A DNA stretch of 64,000 nt from CAIVVT01 sp963757265. GTDB lineage: Bacteria > Acidobacteriota > Terriglobia > Bryobacterales > Bryobacteraceae. How positions within the stretch are numbered: the first letter of the stretch is position 1; each line of letters opens with the position of its first letter. A program made the translations under genes and the position numbers. Shown here piece by piece: positions 17,082-25,894 of the stretch. The stretch covers positions 2,170,001 through 2,234,000 of the forward strand of contig CAVWRA010000006.1 in assembly GCA_963757265.1 (NCBI GenBank). The letters are read 5' to 3'. The notes under the pieces are model-generated. The model was given only the letters and a program-made list of their open reading frames with translations. It did no database searches and had not been told where the DNA came from.

Positions 17082-17609
17082 CTAGAAAATGGGCATTTTG
17101 AGGATCACTTCGACCGCCTCGTCCGATCCGCCGGCGGCGATGACGACGTGGTAATCGGCCTTTTCATAGGAGGGGCGGCGGCTGTGGTAGAGAGCCTCGA
17201 GCTGCTGCGGATCGCGGGCCAGGGGGCGATGCGCCGATCCGGCCAGGCGCGCGCGGATCATCTCCAGCGGCGCGTCGAGCCAGATGGAGACGCCGTGGTT
17301 CTGGACGAGGTCAACGTTGCCGGGACGGGTAAAACATCCGCCGCCGACGGCGATCACCCACGGCACGCCGCGGCTGACGTCACTGATGCGGCGCTCGAGC
17401 GCGGCAGTTTCGGCGCGGCGGAACTGTTCCTCACCCAGCTTATCGAAGATGTCGGAGATGACCATCTGCTGGCGCGATTCAATGTCCTCATCGAGGTCGG
17501 CGAAACGCCAGCCGAGATGGCGCGCGAGCGAGCGTCCGACGGTGGACTTGCCCGAGGCCATGAAGCCGACGAGGAAGAGTCCCGGCGTGCGCTTCAGCTT
17601 GAGGATCAT
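17082..17609 (-). CDS. aroK: Shikimate kinase
   Basis: Phosphorylates shikimate at the 3-hydroxyl in aromatic amino acid synthesis. The 175-residue form from ATG at 17609 (MILKLKRTPGLFLVGFMASG) matches the family. Walker A is GFMASGKSTVG. The shikimate-binding Asp is in FADLDEDIE, the Arg in EEQFRRAET, the Gly-rich strand in AVGGGCF, and the LID Arg in RPLARD. A longer frame extends upstream to 17768 but its extra residues look like untranslated leader. It heads the unit with glycerate kinase and the rhamnosidase. Confidence 0.92.
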   Translation of the reverse strand: MILKLKRTPGLFLVGFMASGKSTVGRSLARHLGWRFADLDEDIESRQQMVISDIFDKLGEEQFRRAETAALERRISDVSRGVPWVIAVGGGCFTRPGNVDLVQNHGVSIWLDAPLEMIRARLAGSAHRPLARDPQQLEALYHSRRPSYEKADYHVVIAAGGSDEAVEVILKMPIF

Positions 17610-17792
17610 GAGCCAGGCTCCGGGCGACGATGCATAGGGCTTCAATAGGATTGCACCACGGAAGGCGGCATGTTGCAAAGATCTTACGGATGAACCAGGC
17701 CCGCGGGGAGGCGGCGACTGGCCTAGCGGGGGCGGGAACCACGCGCGCGGGCGATGACGGCAAGGCATCCATCAAACAGGGATAATGCAAGC

Positions 17793-18416
17793 ATGCCCGG
17801 GGAACTGATCCCTCTGTTTCCATTGCAGGCGGTATTGCTGCCGCGCGCGCCTCTGCCGCTGCACATCTTCGAGGAGCGCTACAAGGAGATGATGCGGGAG
17901 GTGATCGCGGCCGAGGGCGAATTCGGCGTCGTGCTGACGCGCGACGAGGGCATTCTGAGCACGGGCTGCACGGCGACGGTGGAGCGGATTTTGCGCCAGT
18001 TCGAGGATGGGCGGATGGATCTGCTGGCGGTGGGGCAGCGCCGGTTCACGCTGCTGGCGATCGACATGGAGCGCAGCTTTCTGCGGGGGCAGATCGAGGA
18101 CCTGGAAGACGACGAATTCGGGCCGGTGTCTCCACAGAAGGTACGCGAGGCGATCGCGCTGCAGCAGGAATACGCCCGCACCATCGATTCGGAGAGCGAG
18201 GCGCCGGACCCAGACGAGCCGGAGCTGAGCTTCGTTCTGGGCGCCATTTCGCCGGATATCGAATTCCGGCAGATGCTGCTGGGGACGCGGTCGGAGGCGC
18301 GGCGGATCGAGCTGGTGGCCGGCCACCTGGAGCGGCTGATCAAGCAGCACTCGATTCAGGAAGCCATGCGCCGGGCGGCGCGGGGCAACGGGCACGGCAA
18401 GCATCTGAAGGGATAA
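17793..18416 (+). CDS. LonN (Lon N-terminal) domain protein
   Basis: 207 residues forming a stand-alone Lon substrate-recognition domain (LON/PUA-like): ELIPLFPLQAVLLPRAPLPLHIFEERYKEMM is the defining N-terminus. It is followed by GEFGVVL, GCTATVERILRQFEDGRMDLLAVGQRRF and a helical C-terminal part. There is no AAA or protease domain. Such proteins are common in bacteria and their role is unknown; binding of unfolded protein is an inference from the Lon domain. ATG at 17793 is preferred over an upstream in-frame codon because it starts exactly where homologues do. A HAD gene follows 5 bases later. Confidence 0.88.
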   Translation: MPGELIPLFPLQAVLLPRAPLPLHIFEERYKEMMREVIAAEGEFGVVLTRDEGILSTGCTATVERILRQFEDGRMDLLAVGQRRFTLLAIDMERSFLRGQIEDLEDDEFGPVSPQKVREAIALQQEYARTIDSESEAPDPDEPELSFVLGAISPDIEFRQMLLGTRSEARRIELVAGHLERLIKQHSIQEAMRRAARGNGHGKHLKG

Positions 18417-18421
18417 CCCGG

Positions 18422-19102
18422 ATGCACCTGATCGTCGACGCCGACGACACGTTGTGGGAGAACAACGTGTACTTCGAGCGGGCGTTTGAGGATTTTGTCG
18501 CCTACCTGGAACACTCCACGCTGAATGGGCAGGAGATCCGGGCGATTCTGGATGAGATCGAAGGGGCCAATGCGCGGCTGCACGGGTATGGGTCGCTGAA
18601 TTTCGGCCGGAACCTGCAGCAGTGCTATGTGAAGCTGGCCGAAAGGGAGATCGGGGCGCAGGATCTGGAGACCGTGAAGGGCTTCGCGCTGCGCATTCTG
18701 GAGCAGCCGCTGGAGATCATCGCGGGCGTGGAAGAGACGCTGAGGCACCTGAGCGCGCGGCATGAGCTGACGCTGTTCACCAAGGGGCGCGTGGACGAGC
18801 AGAAGATGAAGATCGAGCGCTCCGGGCTGGGCGAGTTCTTCGCGCATACGGCGATCGTCAAGGAGAAAGACGTCGCCAGCTACCGGCAACTGGTGAGCGA
18901 GCGGGGGATGGAACCGGCGGGCGCGTGGATGATCGGCAATAGTCCGAAATCGGACATCAATCCGGCGCTGGAGGCGGGGTTGAATGCGGTGTTCATCCCA
19001 CACGCCAGGACCTGGACGCTGGAGCGGCAGGAGCTACGGGAGCCGGGGCCGGGGCGGCTGCTGGTGCTGAGGAGCTTTGCGGATTTGAGGGGCGTGTTCT
19101 AG
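18422..19102 (+). CDS. HAD-superfamily hydrolase
   Basis: 226 residues. Motif I DADDTLW supplies the nucleophile and acid Asp pair, motif II is LFTKG (Thr), the Lys lies in the VKEKD stretch, and motif III is MIGNSPKSDINPALEAGLNAVFIPH. A helical cap is inserted between motifs I and II. It is most like phosphatases acting on small phosphorylated metabolites; the substrate cannot be told. It is separated from the LonN gene by only 5 bases and is probably co-transcribed. Confidence 0.88.
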   Translation: MHLIVDADDTLWENNVYFERAFEDFVAYLEHSTLNGQEIRAILDEIEGANARLHGYGSLNFGRNLQQCYVKLAEREIGAQDLETVKGFALRILEQPLEIIAGVEETLRHLSARHELTLFTKGRVDEQKMKIERSGLGEFFAHTAIVKEKDVASYRQLVSERGMEPAGAWMIGNSPKSDINPALEAGLNAVFIPHARTWTLERQELREPGPGRLLVLRSFADLRGVF

Positions 19103-19220
19103 GGGACGCAGGGTGCAGAGACATGGATACTCCCGGCGGTTGGTCGGATCCTACGGCACGTGTGGTCCGCGCGACGTGTAAGCCGGGCTATGATGGTGTG
19201 GTCGGTCCGAGGGTGACGCC

Positions 19221-20060
19221 ATGAGTATTGCCATATCGGTCAAGGTCAACGACGGCGTCGTGCTGGCTGCAGATAGCGCGTCAACGATCTTGCTCCGCAC
19301 TCCCCAAGGGGAGGTTGGAGCAGTCAAGGTGTACAACAACGCCAATAAGATCTTCAACCTTTACAAGGGCCTCCCAATCGGATGCGTGACGTTTGGGGCC
19401 GGAAGCATCGGTAACGCCTCCATCGCAACTCTCATAAAGGACTTTCGTCATGCAATTACCTTGGGTCCCGACGAGATCCAAAAAGACAGCTACCAGGTTG
19501 AGGACATCACCCACAGAATGGCAGCGTTCCTTCGAAACGCGATGAGGATAGCGGGGGTATCGAATTCTCCACTAGGTGTCATAGTCTGTGGCTATTCTTC
19601 GGGAGGCAGACTGGCAGAGGAATGGTCGCTCGAACTGTCGGGAGCTGAATCAGTTGAAGTATCCAAGGTCCGGGAGGCGGATGAATGTGGTCTGCGATGG
19701 GGTGGGGAGGCGGAATCTCTGCATCGGCTTGTTGTGGGTTTTAGTCCTGTTGTGGAGGATACAATCACGAAAGTTGCAGCCGACAGAAGTGCAGTAGCGG
19801 GGATGATGAATCTCGTGCGTCAGCGGGCGCTCGCACCGTTAATCCATCCAGCCATGCCGATCCAAGATGCAATTGACTTGGCGCGATTCCTGGTCGAGGT
19901 AGCCGTTTCTTTTTCACGCTTCACTCCAGGTGCACCAATCGTTGGAGGCCCCGTTGAGATCGCAGCGATTACGAAGCATGAGTGCTTCAAGTGGGTCACG
20001 CGGAAACACTATTGGGACGTCGAGTACAATCGGGGATGGAGCCATGACCTTCACGATTAG
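19221..20060 (+). CDS. Proteasome beta-subunit-like Ntn hydrolase
   Basis: 279 residues that follow the 20S proteasome/HslV fold from the first residue. SIAISVKVNDGVVLAADS aligns with the N-terminal strand of proteasome beta subunits so that, after Met removal, Ser2 sits where catalytic Thr1 is, Asp18 where Asp17 is, and Lys43 (in NANKIFNL) where Lys33 is. The TFGAGSIGNASIATLIKDF segment matches the TTAGS-G-A turn and helix. VIVCGYSSGGRLAEEWSLEL and the late AIDLARFLVEVAV helix plus GPVEIAAIT strand complete the sandwich. It has no propeptide and is not HslV or Anbu by motif. GAGGGTG precedes the ATG. Codon use is less GC-biased than neighbours. It overlaps the next gene by 17 bp. Confidence 0.75.
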   Translation: MSIAISVKVNDGVVLAADSASTILLRTPQGEVGAVKVYNNANKIFNLYKGLPIGCVTFGAGSIGNASIATLIKDFRHAITLGPDEIQKDSYQVEDITHRMAAFLRNAMRIAGVSNSPLGVIVCGYSSGGRLAEEWSLELSGAESVEVSKVREADECGLRWGGEAESLHRLVVGFSPVVEDTITKVAADRSAVAGMMNLVRQRALAPLIHPAMPIQDAIDLARFLVEVAVSFSRFTPGAPIVGGPVEIAAITKHECFKWVTRKHYWDVEYNRGWSHDLHD

Positions 20061-20283
20061 CATCAATGCGCTGAGGTTCGAGGAGGCAACTCCTCTCGCC
20101 GCTGCTGCTAGCACGGGCGCTGAAATGTACAGCCGCCCCACGAACATGCACGGATCCGTTTCCTTTGCTGGTGGAGCGGTCGAGGCTCTCGCGCCAGAGG
20201 CGCGGCTGCCCGTCCGGCTCTCTCTGCTGTCGTTCGAAGAGGATTGGAACGCCCCCGGCATGGAGGCTTACGACAAGATGTGA
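20044..20283 (+). CDS. Small protein between Ntn hydrolase and toxin, possible antitoxin
   Basis: 79 residues from ATG 20044 (MTFTISINALRFEEA). It starts inside the end of the Ntn hydrolase gene and its TGA overlaps the GTG of the MazF-like gene by 4 bp, so three genes are coupled. It does not look like MazE or an AbrB-type antitoxin. The C-terminus EEDWNAPGMEAYDKM resembles a W-x-x-x-G-x-x-A/Y motif common in short uncharacterised proteins. Position makes an antitoxin role plausible; the sequence itself does not prove it. Confidence 0.55.
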   Translation: MTFTISINALRFEEATPLAAAASTGAEMYSRPTNMHGSVSFAGGAVEALAPEARLPVRLSLLSFEEDWNAPGMEAYDKM

Positions 20284-20624
20284 GCTACTCGCGTGGCGAC
20301 GTCGTCCTCGTAGATTTCCCGAATTCAGACCTATCAAGCATCAAGCGGCGCCCAGCGCTGGTGGTGCAGAACACCACGGTGTTCACCGGCCTCCCGCAAC
20401 TCGTCTTGGCGCTAATCACATCCAACGTGAACCGCACGGGGCCGACGAGAGTCCAGGTCAAGAACTTCTCGCCCGAAGCAGTAGCGATGGGTCTGGTGAC
20501 TGATAGCGTGATAGTTGCCGACAACCTTGCCACAGTAACGCAGATCGCGATACGGCGGCGGATTGGTGTGTGCGGCGTTATGCAACAAGTGAACGCCGCG
20601 CTGCGACTGACGTTGGGGATCTAA
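20280..20624 (+). CDS. mazF: PemK/MazF-family endoribonuclease toxin
   Basis: 114 residues from GTG 20280. The SH3-like PemK/MazF barrel is clear: SRGDVVLVDFPNSD, then KRRPALVVQNT, LVLALITSN, and the C-terminal VTQIAIRRRIGVCGVMQQVNAALRLTLGI. RGDV and the RPALVVQ motif carry the conserved catalytic Arg. Toxins of this class cut mRNA at short motifs. The GTG overlaps the previous stop by 4 bp (GTGA). The usual MazE partner is absent; the 79-aa upstream gene, and possibly the proteasome-like gene, take that place. Confidence 0.85.
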   Translation: MSYSRGDVVLVDFPNSDLSSIKRRPALVVQNTTVFTGLPQLVLALITSNVNRTGPTRVQVKNFSPEAVAMGLVTDSVIVADNLATVTQIAIRRRIGVCGVMQQVNAALRLTLGI

Positions 20625-20648
20625 GGCTCAAGTCGCCGCGACTGACCC

Positions 20649-22115
20649 TCAATGCAGCGAGGCGGCGCCGCGGATGGCGATGTCGAGCACGAGCGAGGGG
20701 AAAACGCCGAGGAGGAGCGTGGCCGCGCCGGTGAGCAGGAGAGCGGCGCGAATGCCGGGCGAGGGCGGGAGCAGTTCCATGTCGTCGACGGGCGGGGGCT
20801 GCATGTACATCACGACGACCAGGCGCAGATAGTAGTAGGCGGCCACGGCGGAGGTGAGCAGGCCGAGGACGGTCAGCCAGATGAGATGCGCGTCCAGGGC
20901 GGCCTTGAAGATGTAGAACTTGCCGAAAAAGCCGCCGGTGAGGGGCACGCCGATCAAAGAGAGCAGAAAGACGGTCAGCAGGGCGGCCGTGGCGGGCTGG
21001 CGGACCCCGAGGCCGGCGAGGTCGCCGATTTCCACGCGGCGCTCACCTTTACGGGCGATGTGGGTGACGACGGCGAAGGCGCCCAGGTTCATGGCGGCGT
21101 AAGCGGCCAGGTAGAACATGGCGGCGGCGATGCCGGTTTCACTGGCCGCGGTCACGGCCACCAGCACATAGCCGGCGTGGGCGATGGAGCTGTAGGCCAG
21201 CAGGCGCTTGACGTTGCTCTGGCGCAAGGCGGCGAAGTTGCCGACGACCATGGTGGCCAGGGCGCAGGCCCACAGGGCGGGCGTCCAATGGTCCTTGACC
21301 GGCGCGAAGGCGGTCATGGCGATGCGCAGGAAAGCGGCGAAGGCGGCCGCCTTGGGGCCCGTGGAGAGGAAGGCCGTGACGGGTGCGGGCGCGCCCTGGT
21401 AGACGTCGGGGGCCCACATCTGGAAGGGAACGGCTGAGATCTTGAAGAGCAAACCGACGAACAGCAGCGCGATGGCGGCGCCGGTGAGGGCCAAGGCGGG
21501 CGCGGTCTGCGGATCGAGGAGAATACGGCGGATGGCGGACAGGTTCGTCGTGCCGGTGCCCCCGTAGATCCAGGCGATGCCGTAGAGCAGGAAAGCAGTG
21601 GCGAAGGAGCCGAGCAGGAAGTATTTCAGAGCCGCCTCGTTGTTGCGCTTGTCGTCGCGCAGGTAGCCGGCCAGGATGTAGGTGGCGATGGAAGAGACCT
21701 CGATGCCGATGAAGATCATGATCAGCTCATTGGCCGTGGCCATGAGGCATTGGCCGACGATGGAGAACAGAACCAGGGCGTAGTATTCGCCTCCCTGGTG
21801 GTCGGCCTGGCGGAGGTAATTGGTCAACATCAAAATGACGACCGCGCCGATGGCCAGGACGAGCACGCGAAAGAAGGTGGCGAAGCCGTCAACCTGCAGC
21901 AGGCCGTTGAAGGCGGGGCCGGGATCGGAGGCGCCGAACACGGCGAGGCAAAGCGCCGCGAGCAGGGAGACGAAGGCGACGATGGGCAGAACGCGCTTGC
22001 GCGCGGGCGTGGTGATCGCTTCCAGGATCATCAGCAGGGTGCCCGCGGCGATGAGCAGGAGCTCGGGCGAGAAGCGGAAGAGTTCGGCGGCGCCGGGTAT
22101 GTAGTTACCGTACAT
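20649..22115 (-). CDS. nuoN: NADH-quinone oxidoreductase subunit N
   Basis: 488 residues, about 14 membrane segments, one of the three antiporter-like subunits in the proton-pumping arm of complex I. The core motif GLLFKISAVPFQMWAPDVYQGAPAPVTAFLS and the RLLAYSSIAHAGYVLVA stretch are diagnostic, with the pump lysines within them. It is the last gene of the nuo unit; ATG at 22115 overlaps nuoM by 11 bp. It converges with the mazF-like gene, 24 bases apart. Confidence 0.96.
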   Translation of the reverse strand: MYGNYIPGAAELFRFSPELLLIAAGTLLMILEAITTPARKRVLPIVAFVSLLAALCLAVFGASDPGPAFNGLLQVDGFATFFRVLVLAIGAVVILMLTNYLRQADHQGGEYYALVLFSIVGQCLMATANELIMIFIGIEVSSIATYILAGYLRDDKRNNEAALKYFLLGSFATAFLLYGIAWIYGGTGTTNLSAIRRILLDPQTAPALALTGAAIALLFVGLLFKISAVPFQMWAPDVYQGAPAPVTAFLSTGPKAAAFAAFLRIAMTAFAPVKDHWTPALWACALATMVVGNFAALRQSNVKRLLAYSSIAHAGYVLVAVTAASETGIAAAMFYLAAYAAMNLGAFAVVTHIARKGERRVEIGDLAGLGVRQPATAALLTVFLLSLIGVPLTGGFFGKFYIFKAALDAHLIWLTVLGLLTSAVAAYYYLRLVVVMYMQPPPVDDMELLPPSPGIRAALLLTGAATLLLGVFPSLVLDIAIRGAASLH

Positions 22116-23694
22116 CCGCGGACTCCTTGAGGAGATTCCCGGAAACAGGGCCGGTCAGCTGGCCGATCAAGGTGCTGGACGGGGTCCCGGTAGGGGGCGC
22201 GAGGCGGCGGGCGTTGGTGGTGCGCAGGACGAGGCCCAGCGTGCGGTCGTTGCCGGCGCGGACCGAAGGCAGGATGGTCTGCGAGGCGACGCCCATCCAC
22301 AGCATCAAAGCGACGAGCGGGAGGGCGATGGCCCATTCGCGGGGGCTCAGGTCGCTGAAGTGCCGGCGCAGCGGTACCGGCGTTTCCCCGTAGAAGGTGC
22401 GCTGTACGAGCCACAGCATGTAGACGGCGGACAAGATGACGCCCAGGGCGGCCCAGACGGCCCAGGGGAAGTTGGCCACGGCGGCGCCCTGGAGGACCAG
22501 GAACTCGCCGACGAAGTTGTTCAACAGCGGCAGGCCGATGCTGGCCAGCGAGGTGATGACGAAGACCGTGGAGAGCCACGGGGCGACGGTGGCGACGCCG
22601 CCATAGTCGGCGATCTCGAGTGAATGGCGGCGCTCATAGAGGAAGCCGACGAGGATGAAGAGCATGCCGGTGGTGACGCCGTGGTTGAGCATCTGGTAGA
22701 CGGCGCCGTCGAGGCCGAGGTGCGTGAAGGTGAAGATGCCCAGGACGACGAAGCCGAGGTGGCTGACCGAGGAGTAGGCGACCAGGCGCTTCATGTTGGG
22801 CTGGACCATGGCGACCAGGGCGCCGTAGATGATGCCGATGAGGGCCAGAATCACGATCCACGGGGCGGCGAGGATGGAGGCGTCGGGGAACAGAGGCAGG
22901 CAGATGCGCAAGATGCCATAGGCGCCGAGTTTCAGCATAACCGAGGCCAGCATGACGGAGCCGGCGGTGGGGGCCTCGCCGTGGGCGTCGGGCAGCCAGG
23001 TGTGCAGGGGGAAGAGCGGGACCTTGATGGCGAAGGCGACGAAGAAGGCACAGAAGAGCCACAGGCCCTCGCCACGGGAGAGAGCCAGTTGGCCCGTGGA
23101 GAGCATGTTCACGAGCAGCGGGATGTCGAAGGTGCCGCTCCGGTTGTAAAGCCAGATGATGGCGGCGAGCATCAGCACCGAGCCGGCCATGGTGTAGAGA
23201 AAGAATTTGACCGCGGCATAGATGCGCCTGTCGTGACCCCAGATGCCGATCAGGAAGTACATCGGCACGAGGGAGACTTCCCAGAAGACGTAGAAGAGGA
23301 ACAGATCAAGGGAGACAAAGACGCCGACGACGCCCACCAGCAGCAGCAGCATGAAGGCGTAGAACTCCTGGACGCGTTTCTGAATGGAGTTCCAGGAGAC
23401 GAGGATGCAGATGGGCGTCAACAGAGTCGAGAGAATGACCAGCCAGAGGCTCAAACCGTCCACGCCGACGTGGTAGCGAATGGCGGGGTAGGACATCCAC
23501 CGGGTGTTGTTCTCAAATTGCATAGAGCCCGGATGCGAGGCCACCGGGCCGATCAGCAGGAGCGAAAGCGCGAGGGTGACGAGCGCCACGGCCAGGGCAA
23601 AGTTGCGAACCAGGGCGGGCCTTTCCGAAGGCAGGAAGAGGGCTACGAGGAAGCCGGCGGCGGGGACGAGCAGAATCAGATCGAGGAGCGTCAC
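22105..23694 (-). CDS. nuoM: NADH-quinone oxidoreductase subunit M
   Basis: 529 residues, polytopic antiporter-like complex I subunit. Diagnostic stretches are FYVFWEVSLVPMYFLIGIWG (with the conserved membrane Glu), FAIKVPLFPLHTWLPDAHGEAPTAGS and RLVAYSSVSHLGFVVLG. The start is GTG at 23694, overlapping the nuoL stop by 4 bp; a much longer upstream in-frame extension is Arg-rich and not coding. It translocates protons together with NuoL and NuoN. Confidence 0.96.
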   Translation of the reverse strand: MTLLDLILLVPAAGFLVALFLPSERPALVRNFALAVALVTLALSLLLIGPVASHPGSMQFENNTRWMSYPAIRYHVGVDGLSLWLVILSTLLTPICILVSWNSIQKRVQEFYAFMLLLLVGVVGVFVSLDLFLFYVFWEVSLVPMYFLIGIWGHDRRIYAAVKFFLYTMAGSVLMLAAIIWLYNRSGTFDIPLLVNMLSTGQLALSRGEGLWLFCAFFVAFAIKVPLFPLHTWLPDAHGEAPTAGSVMLASVMLKLGAYGILRICLPLFPDASILAAPWIVILALIGIIYGALVAMVQPNMKRLVAYSSVSHLGFVVLGIFTFTHLGLDGAVYQMLNHGVTTGMLFILVGFLYERRHSLEIADYGGVATVAPWLSTVFVITSLASIGLPLLNNFVGEFLVLQGAAVANFPWAVWAALGVILSAVYMLWLVQRTFYGETPVPLRRHFSDLSPREWAIALPLVALMLWMGVASQTILPSVRAGNDRTLGLVLRTTNARRLAPPTGTPSSTLIGQLTGPVSGNLLKESADVR

Positions 23695-25541
23695 CGGACA
23701 CCTCCCGCGAAGCGGACCGCAAGAATCACCAGGATGGATCCGAAGACCACCCAGGCGGCGTAGCGCCGCAGGTAGCCGGACTGCATATGGCGCAGGACGC
23801 CGCCGATGGAACGCGAGGCGGCGCCGGCGCCGTTGACCGCGCCGTCGATCAGGCCGGCGTCGAGGCCGCGCCAAAGGACCATGCGCGAGCCGTCGACGAT
23901 GGGGTTGACGATGAGGGCGTCGTAGGCCTCATCGACGAAGTACTTGTTGTAGACCAGCCGGTACAGGCCGCCAAGCGCGCCGGCGAAGGATCCGGAGAGG
24001 CCGGGACGGGCGACGTAGAAGAGCCAGGCAACGAAGATGCCGGCGAGGCCGGCGCCGACGGAGATGTAGACCAGCGATTCATTCTGCGGTGCGGGGAGCG
24101 GGCCGAAGACGGGGGTCAGAAAGCGCGGCACGTCGATGAAGCCGCCGGCCAGCGAGAGCACGGCCAGCACGGCCAGAGGGGCGGTCATGATCCAGGGCGA
24201 TTCATGCGGATGGGCATCGCCGCGATAGGCGCCGAAGAAGCACAGGAAGAAGGCGCGGAAGACGTAGAAGGCGGTCATGGAGGCGGTGACGACGCCGACC
24301 CAATACATCCACGGGGCGTGGGCGTAGGCGGCGGCGAGGATCGCGTCCTTACTGAAGAAACCGGAAAAGGGCGGCACGCCGGCAATGGCGACCGAGGCGC
24401 ACAGGAGCACGACGCCAGTGAGGGGAATCTTCTTCCACAGGCCGCCCATGAGGCGCAGATCCTGCTCGCCGGAGAGGGCGTGGATCACGCTGCCGGCGCC
24501 GAGGAACAGGAGGGCCTTGAAGAAGGCGTGGGTCATGATGTGGAACACGCCGGCCGAGTAGGCGCCGCAGCCCAGGCCGAGGAACATGTAGCCGAGTTGG
24601 GAGACGGTGGAGTAGGCGAAAACCTTCTTGATGTCGTACTGCGTCATGCCGATGGTGGCGGCCAGCACGGCGGTAATCAGGCCGACGAAGGCGACCACCT
24701 CAAGCGCGGCGGGGGCGTGGTTGAACAGCACTGCCGAACGGGCCACCATGTAGACGCCGGCGGTGACCATGGTGGCGGCATGGATGAGGGCCGAGACGGG
24801 CGTGGGGCCCTCCATGGCATCGGGCAGCCAGACGTACAGCGGCACCTGGGCGCTTTTCCCGCACGCGCCAAAGAGCAGCAGGATGCAGATGAAGGCGAGC
24901 ATGCCGGGACCCTTTTCGACGGGCAGGCCGGCGACCTTGGTGAAGACCGTCTGGAAGTCCAGCGAGCCGAACTGGGCGAAGATCAGGAACATGCCGAGAG
25001 AGAAGCCGAGATCGCCGATGCGATTCACGACGAAGGCCTTCTTGCCCGCTTCGGTGGCGCTGGGCTTGAGGAACCAGAATCCGACCAGCAGGTAGCTGCA
25101 CAGGCCGACGCCTTCCCAGCCGACGAACAGCAGCAGATAGTTCGCGGCCAGGACCAGCGTGAGCATGAAGAACATGAACAGGTTCAGGTAGGCGAAGAAG
25201 CGGTAGTAGCCGCCCTCGTGCGCCATGTAGCCGATGGCGTAGATGTGAATCAGCGCGCCGACGCCGGTGACGATGAGCAGCATGACGGCGGAGAGGCGGT
25301 CAACGGCGAAATCGAAGCCGACGTTGAGCGTGCCGCTGGCGATCCAGGTGCCATAGCGCTCGACGCAGGGCTGGTCGAGAGTGCCGAGGCCATAGAGCGT
25401 CTTTACCACCCACAGAAACGAGAGCAGAACGCTGCCGATGGCGACGGCGTTGATCACAGGCTTCGAGAGCCGCCGGCCGAAGATTCCGTTGAGAAGGAAT
25501 CCGGCCAGGGGCAGTGCGGGGATGAGCCAGAGTTGGTGCAT
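23691..25541 (-). CDS. nuoL: NADH-quinone oxidoreductase subunit L
   Basis: 616 residues, the distal antiporter-like subunit with the C-terminal lateral helix. The motif LLFVGWEGVGLCSYLLVGFW holds the conserved Glu, and GKSAQVPLYVWLPDAMEGPTPVSALIHAATMV the conserved Lys and His. VFAYSTVSQLGYMFLG follows. Length matches the family. It overlaps nuoM by 4 bp and starts 7 bases after nuoK. Confidence 0.96.
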   Translation of the reverse strand: MHQLWLIPALPLAGFLLNGIFGRRLSKPVINAVAIGSVLLSFLWVVKTLYGLGTLDQPCVERYGTWIASGTLNVGFDFAVDRLSAVMLLIVTGVGALIHIYAIGYMAHEGGYYRFFAYLNLFMFFMLTLVLAANYLLLFVGWEGVGLCSYLLVGFWFLKPSATEAGKKAFVVNRIGDLGFSLGMFLIFAQFGSLDFQTVFTKVAGLPVEKGPGMLAFICILLLFGACGKSAQVPLYVWLPDAMEGPTPVSALIHAATMVTAGVYMVARSAVLFNHAPAALEVVAFVGLITAVLAATIGMTQYDIKKVFAYSTVSQLGYMFLGLGCGAYSAGVFHIMTHAFFKALLFLGAGSVIHALSGEQDLRLMGGLWKKIPLTGVVLLCASVAIAGVPPFSGFFSKDAILAAAYAHAPWMYWVGVVTASMTAFYVFRAFFLCFFGAYRGDAHPHESPWIMTAPLAVLAVLSLAGGFIDVPRFLTPVFGPLPAPQNESLVYISVGAGLAGIFVAWLFYVARPGLSGSFAGALGGLYRLVYNKYFVDEAYDALIVNPIVDGSRMVLWRGLDAGLIDGAVNGAGAASRSIGGVLRHMQSGYLRRYAAWVVFGSILVILAVRFAGGVR

Positions 25542-25548
25542 CGCGGGG

Positions 25549-25890
25549 TTAGAGCTTCAGCGAGCTGACTTCGTCAATCTCGAGCGTCGAGCGGTTCTTG
25601 GAGACCGTGAGGATGATGGCCAGCCCGACGGCCGCTTCGGCGGCGGCGACGACCATCACAAAGAAGCTGAAGATGTGGCCATCCACCTGTTTGAGACGGT
25701 AGGAGAAAGCGATGAAGGAGAGATTCACGCCGTTCAGCATCAGCTCGATCGACATGAAGACGGTGATGATGTTGCGCCGGAAGAGGAATCCGGCGACGCC
25801 GAGGGTAAACAGGATCGCGCTGAGGATGAGGTACCAGGCCAGGGGCACGGCGCCGGGCGCCGGCCAGGGGATGGGAAAGTTGCCGGACAT
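25549..25890 (-). CDS. nuoK: NADH-quinone oxidoreductase subunit K
   Basis: 113 residues, three membrane helices. FRRNIITVFMSIELMLNGVNLSFIAFS and FFVMVVAAAEAAVGLAIIL carry the two conserved membrane glutamates of NuoK. ATG at 25890 (MSGNFPIPWPAPG) is chosen; an upstream extension overlaps nuoJ and is Arg/Ser-rich. It lies 4 bases after nuoJ. Confidence 0.95.
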   Translation of the reverse strand: MSGNFPIPWPAPGAVPLAWYLILSAILFTLGVAGFLFRRNIITVFMSIELMLNGVNLSFIAFSYRLKQVDGHIFSFFVMVVAAAEAAVGLAIILTVSKNRSTLEIDEVSSLKL

Positions 25891-25894
25891 CGGT

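Noticed and set aside
17610..17768. N-terminal extension of shikimate kinase
   Set aside because: Pro/Ser/Arg-rich leader with no family similarity; the ATG at 17609 gives the expected length.
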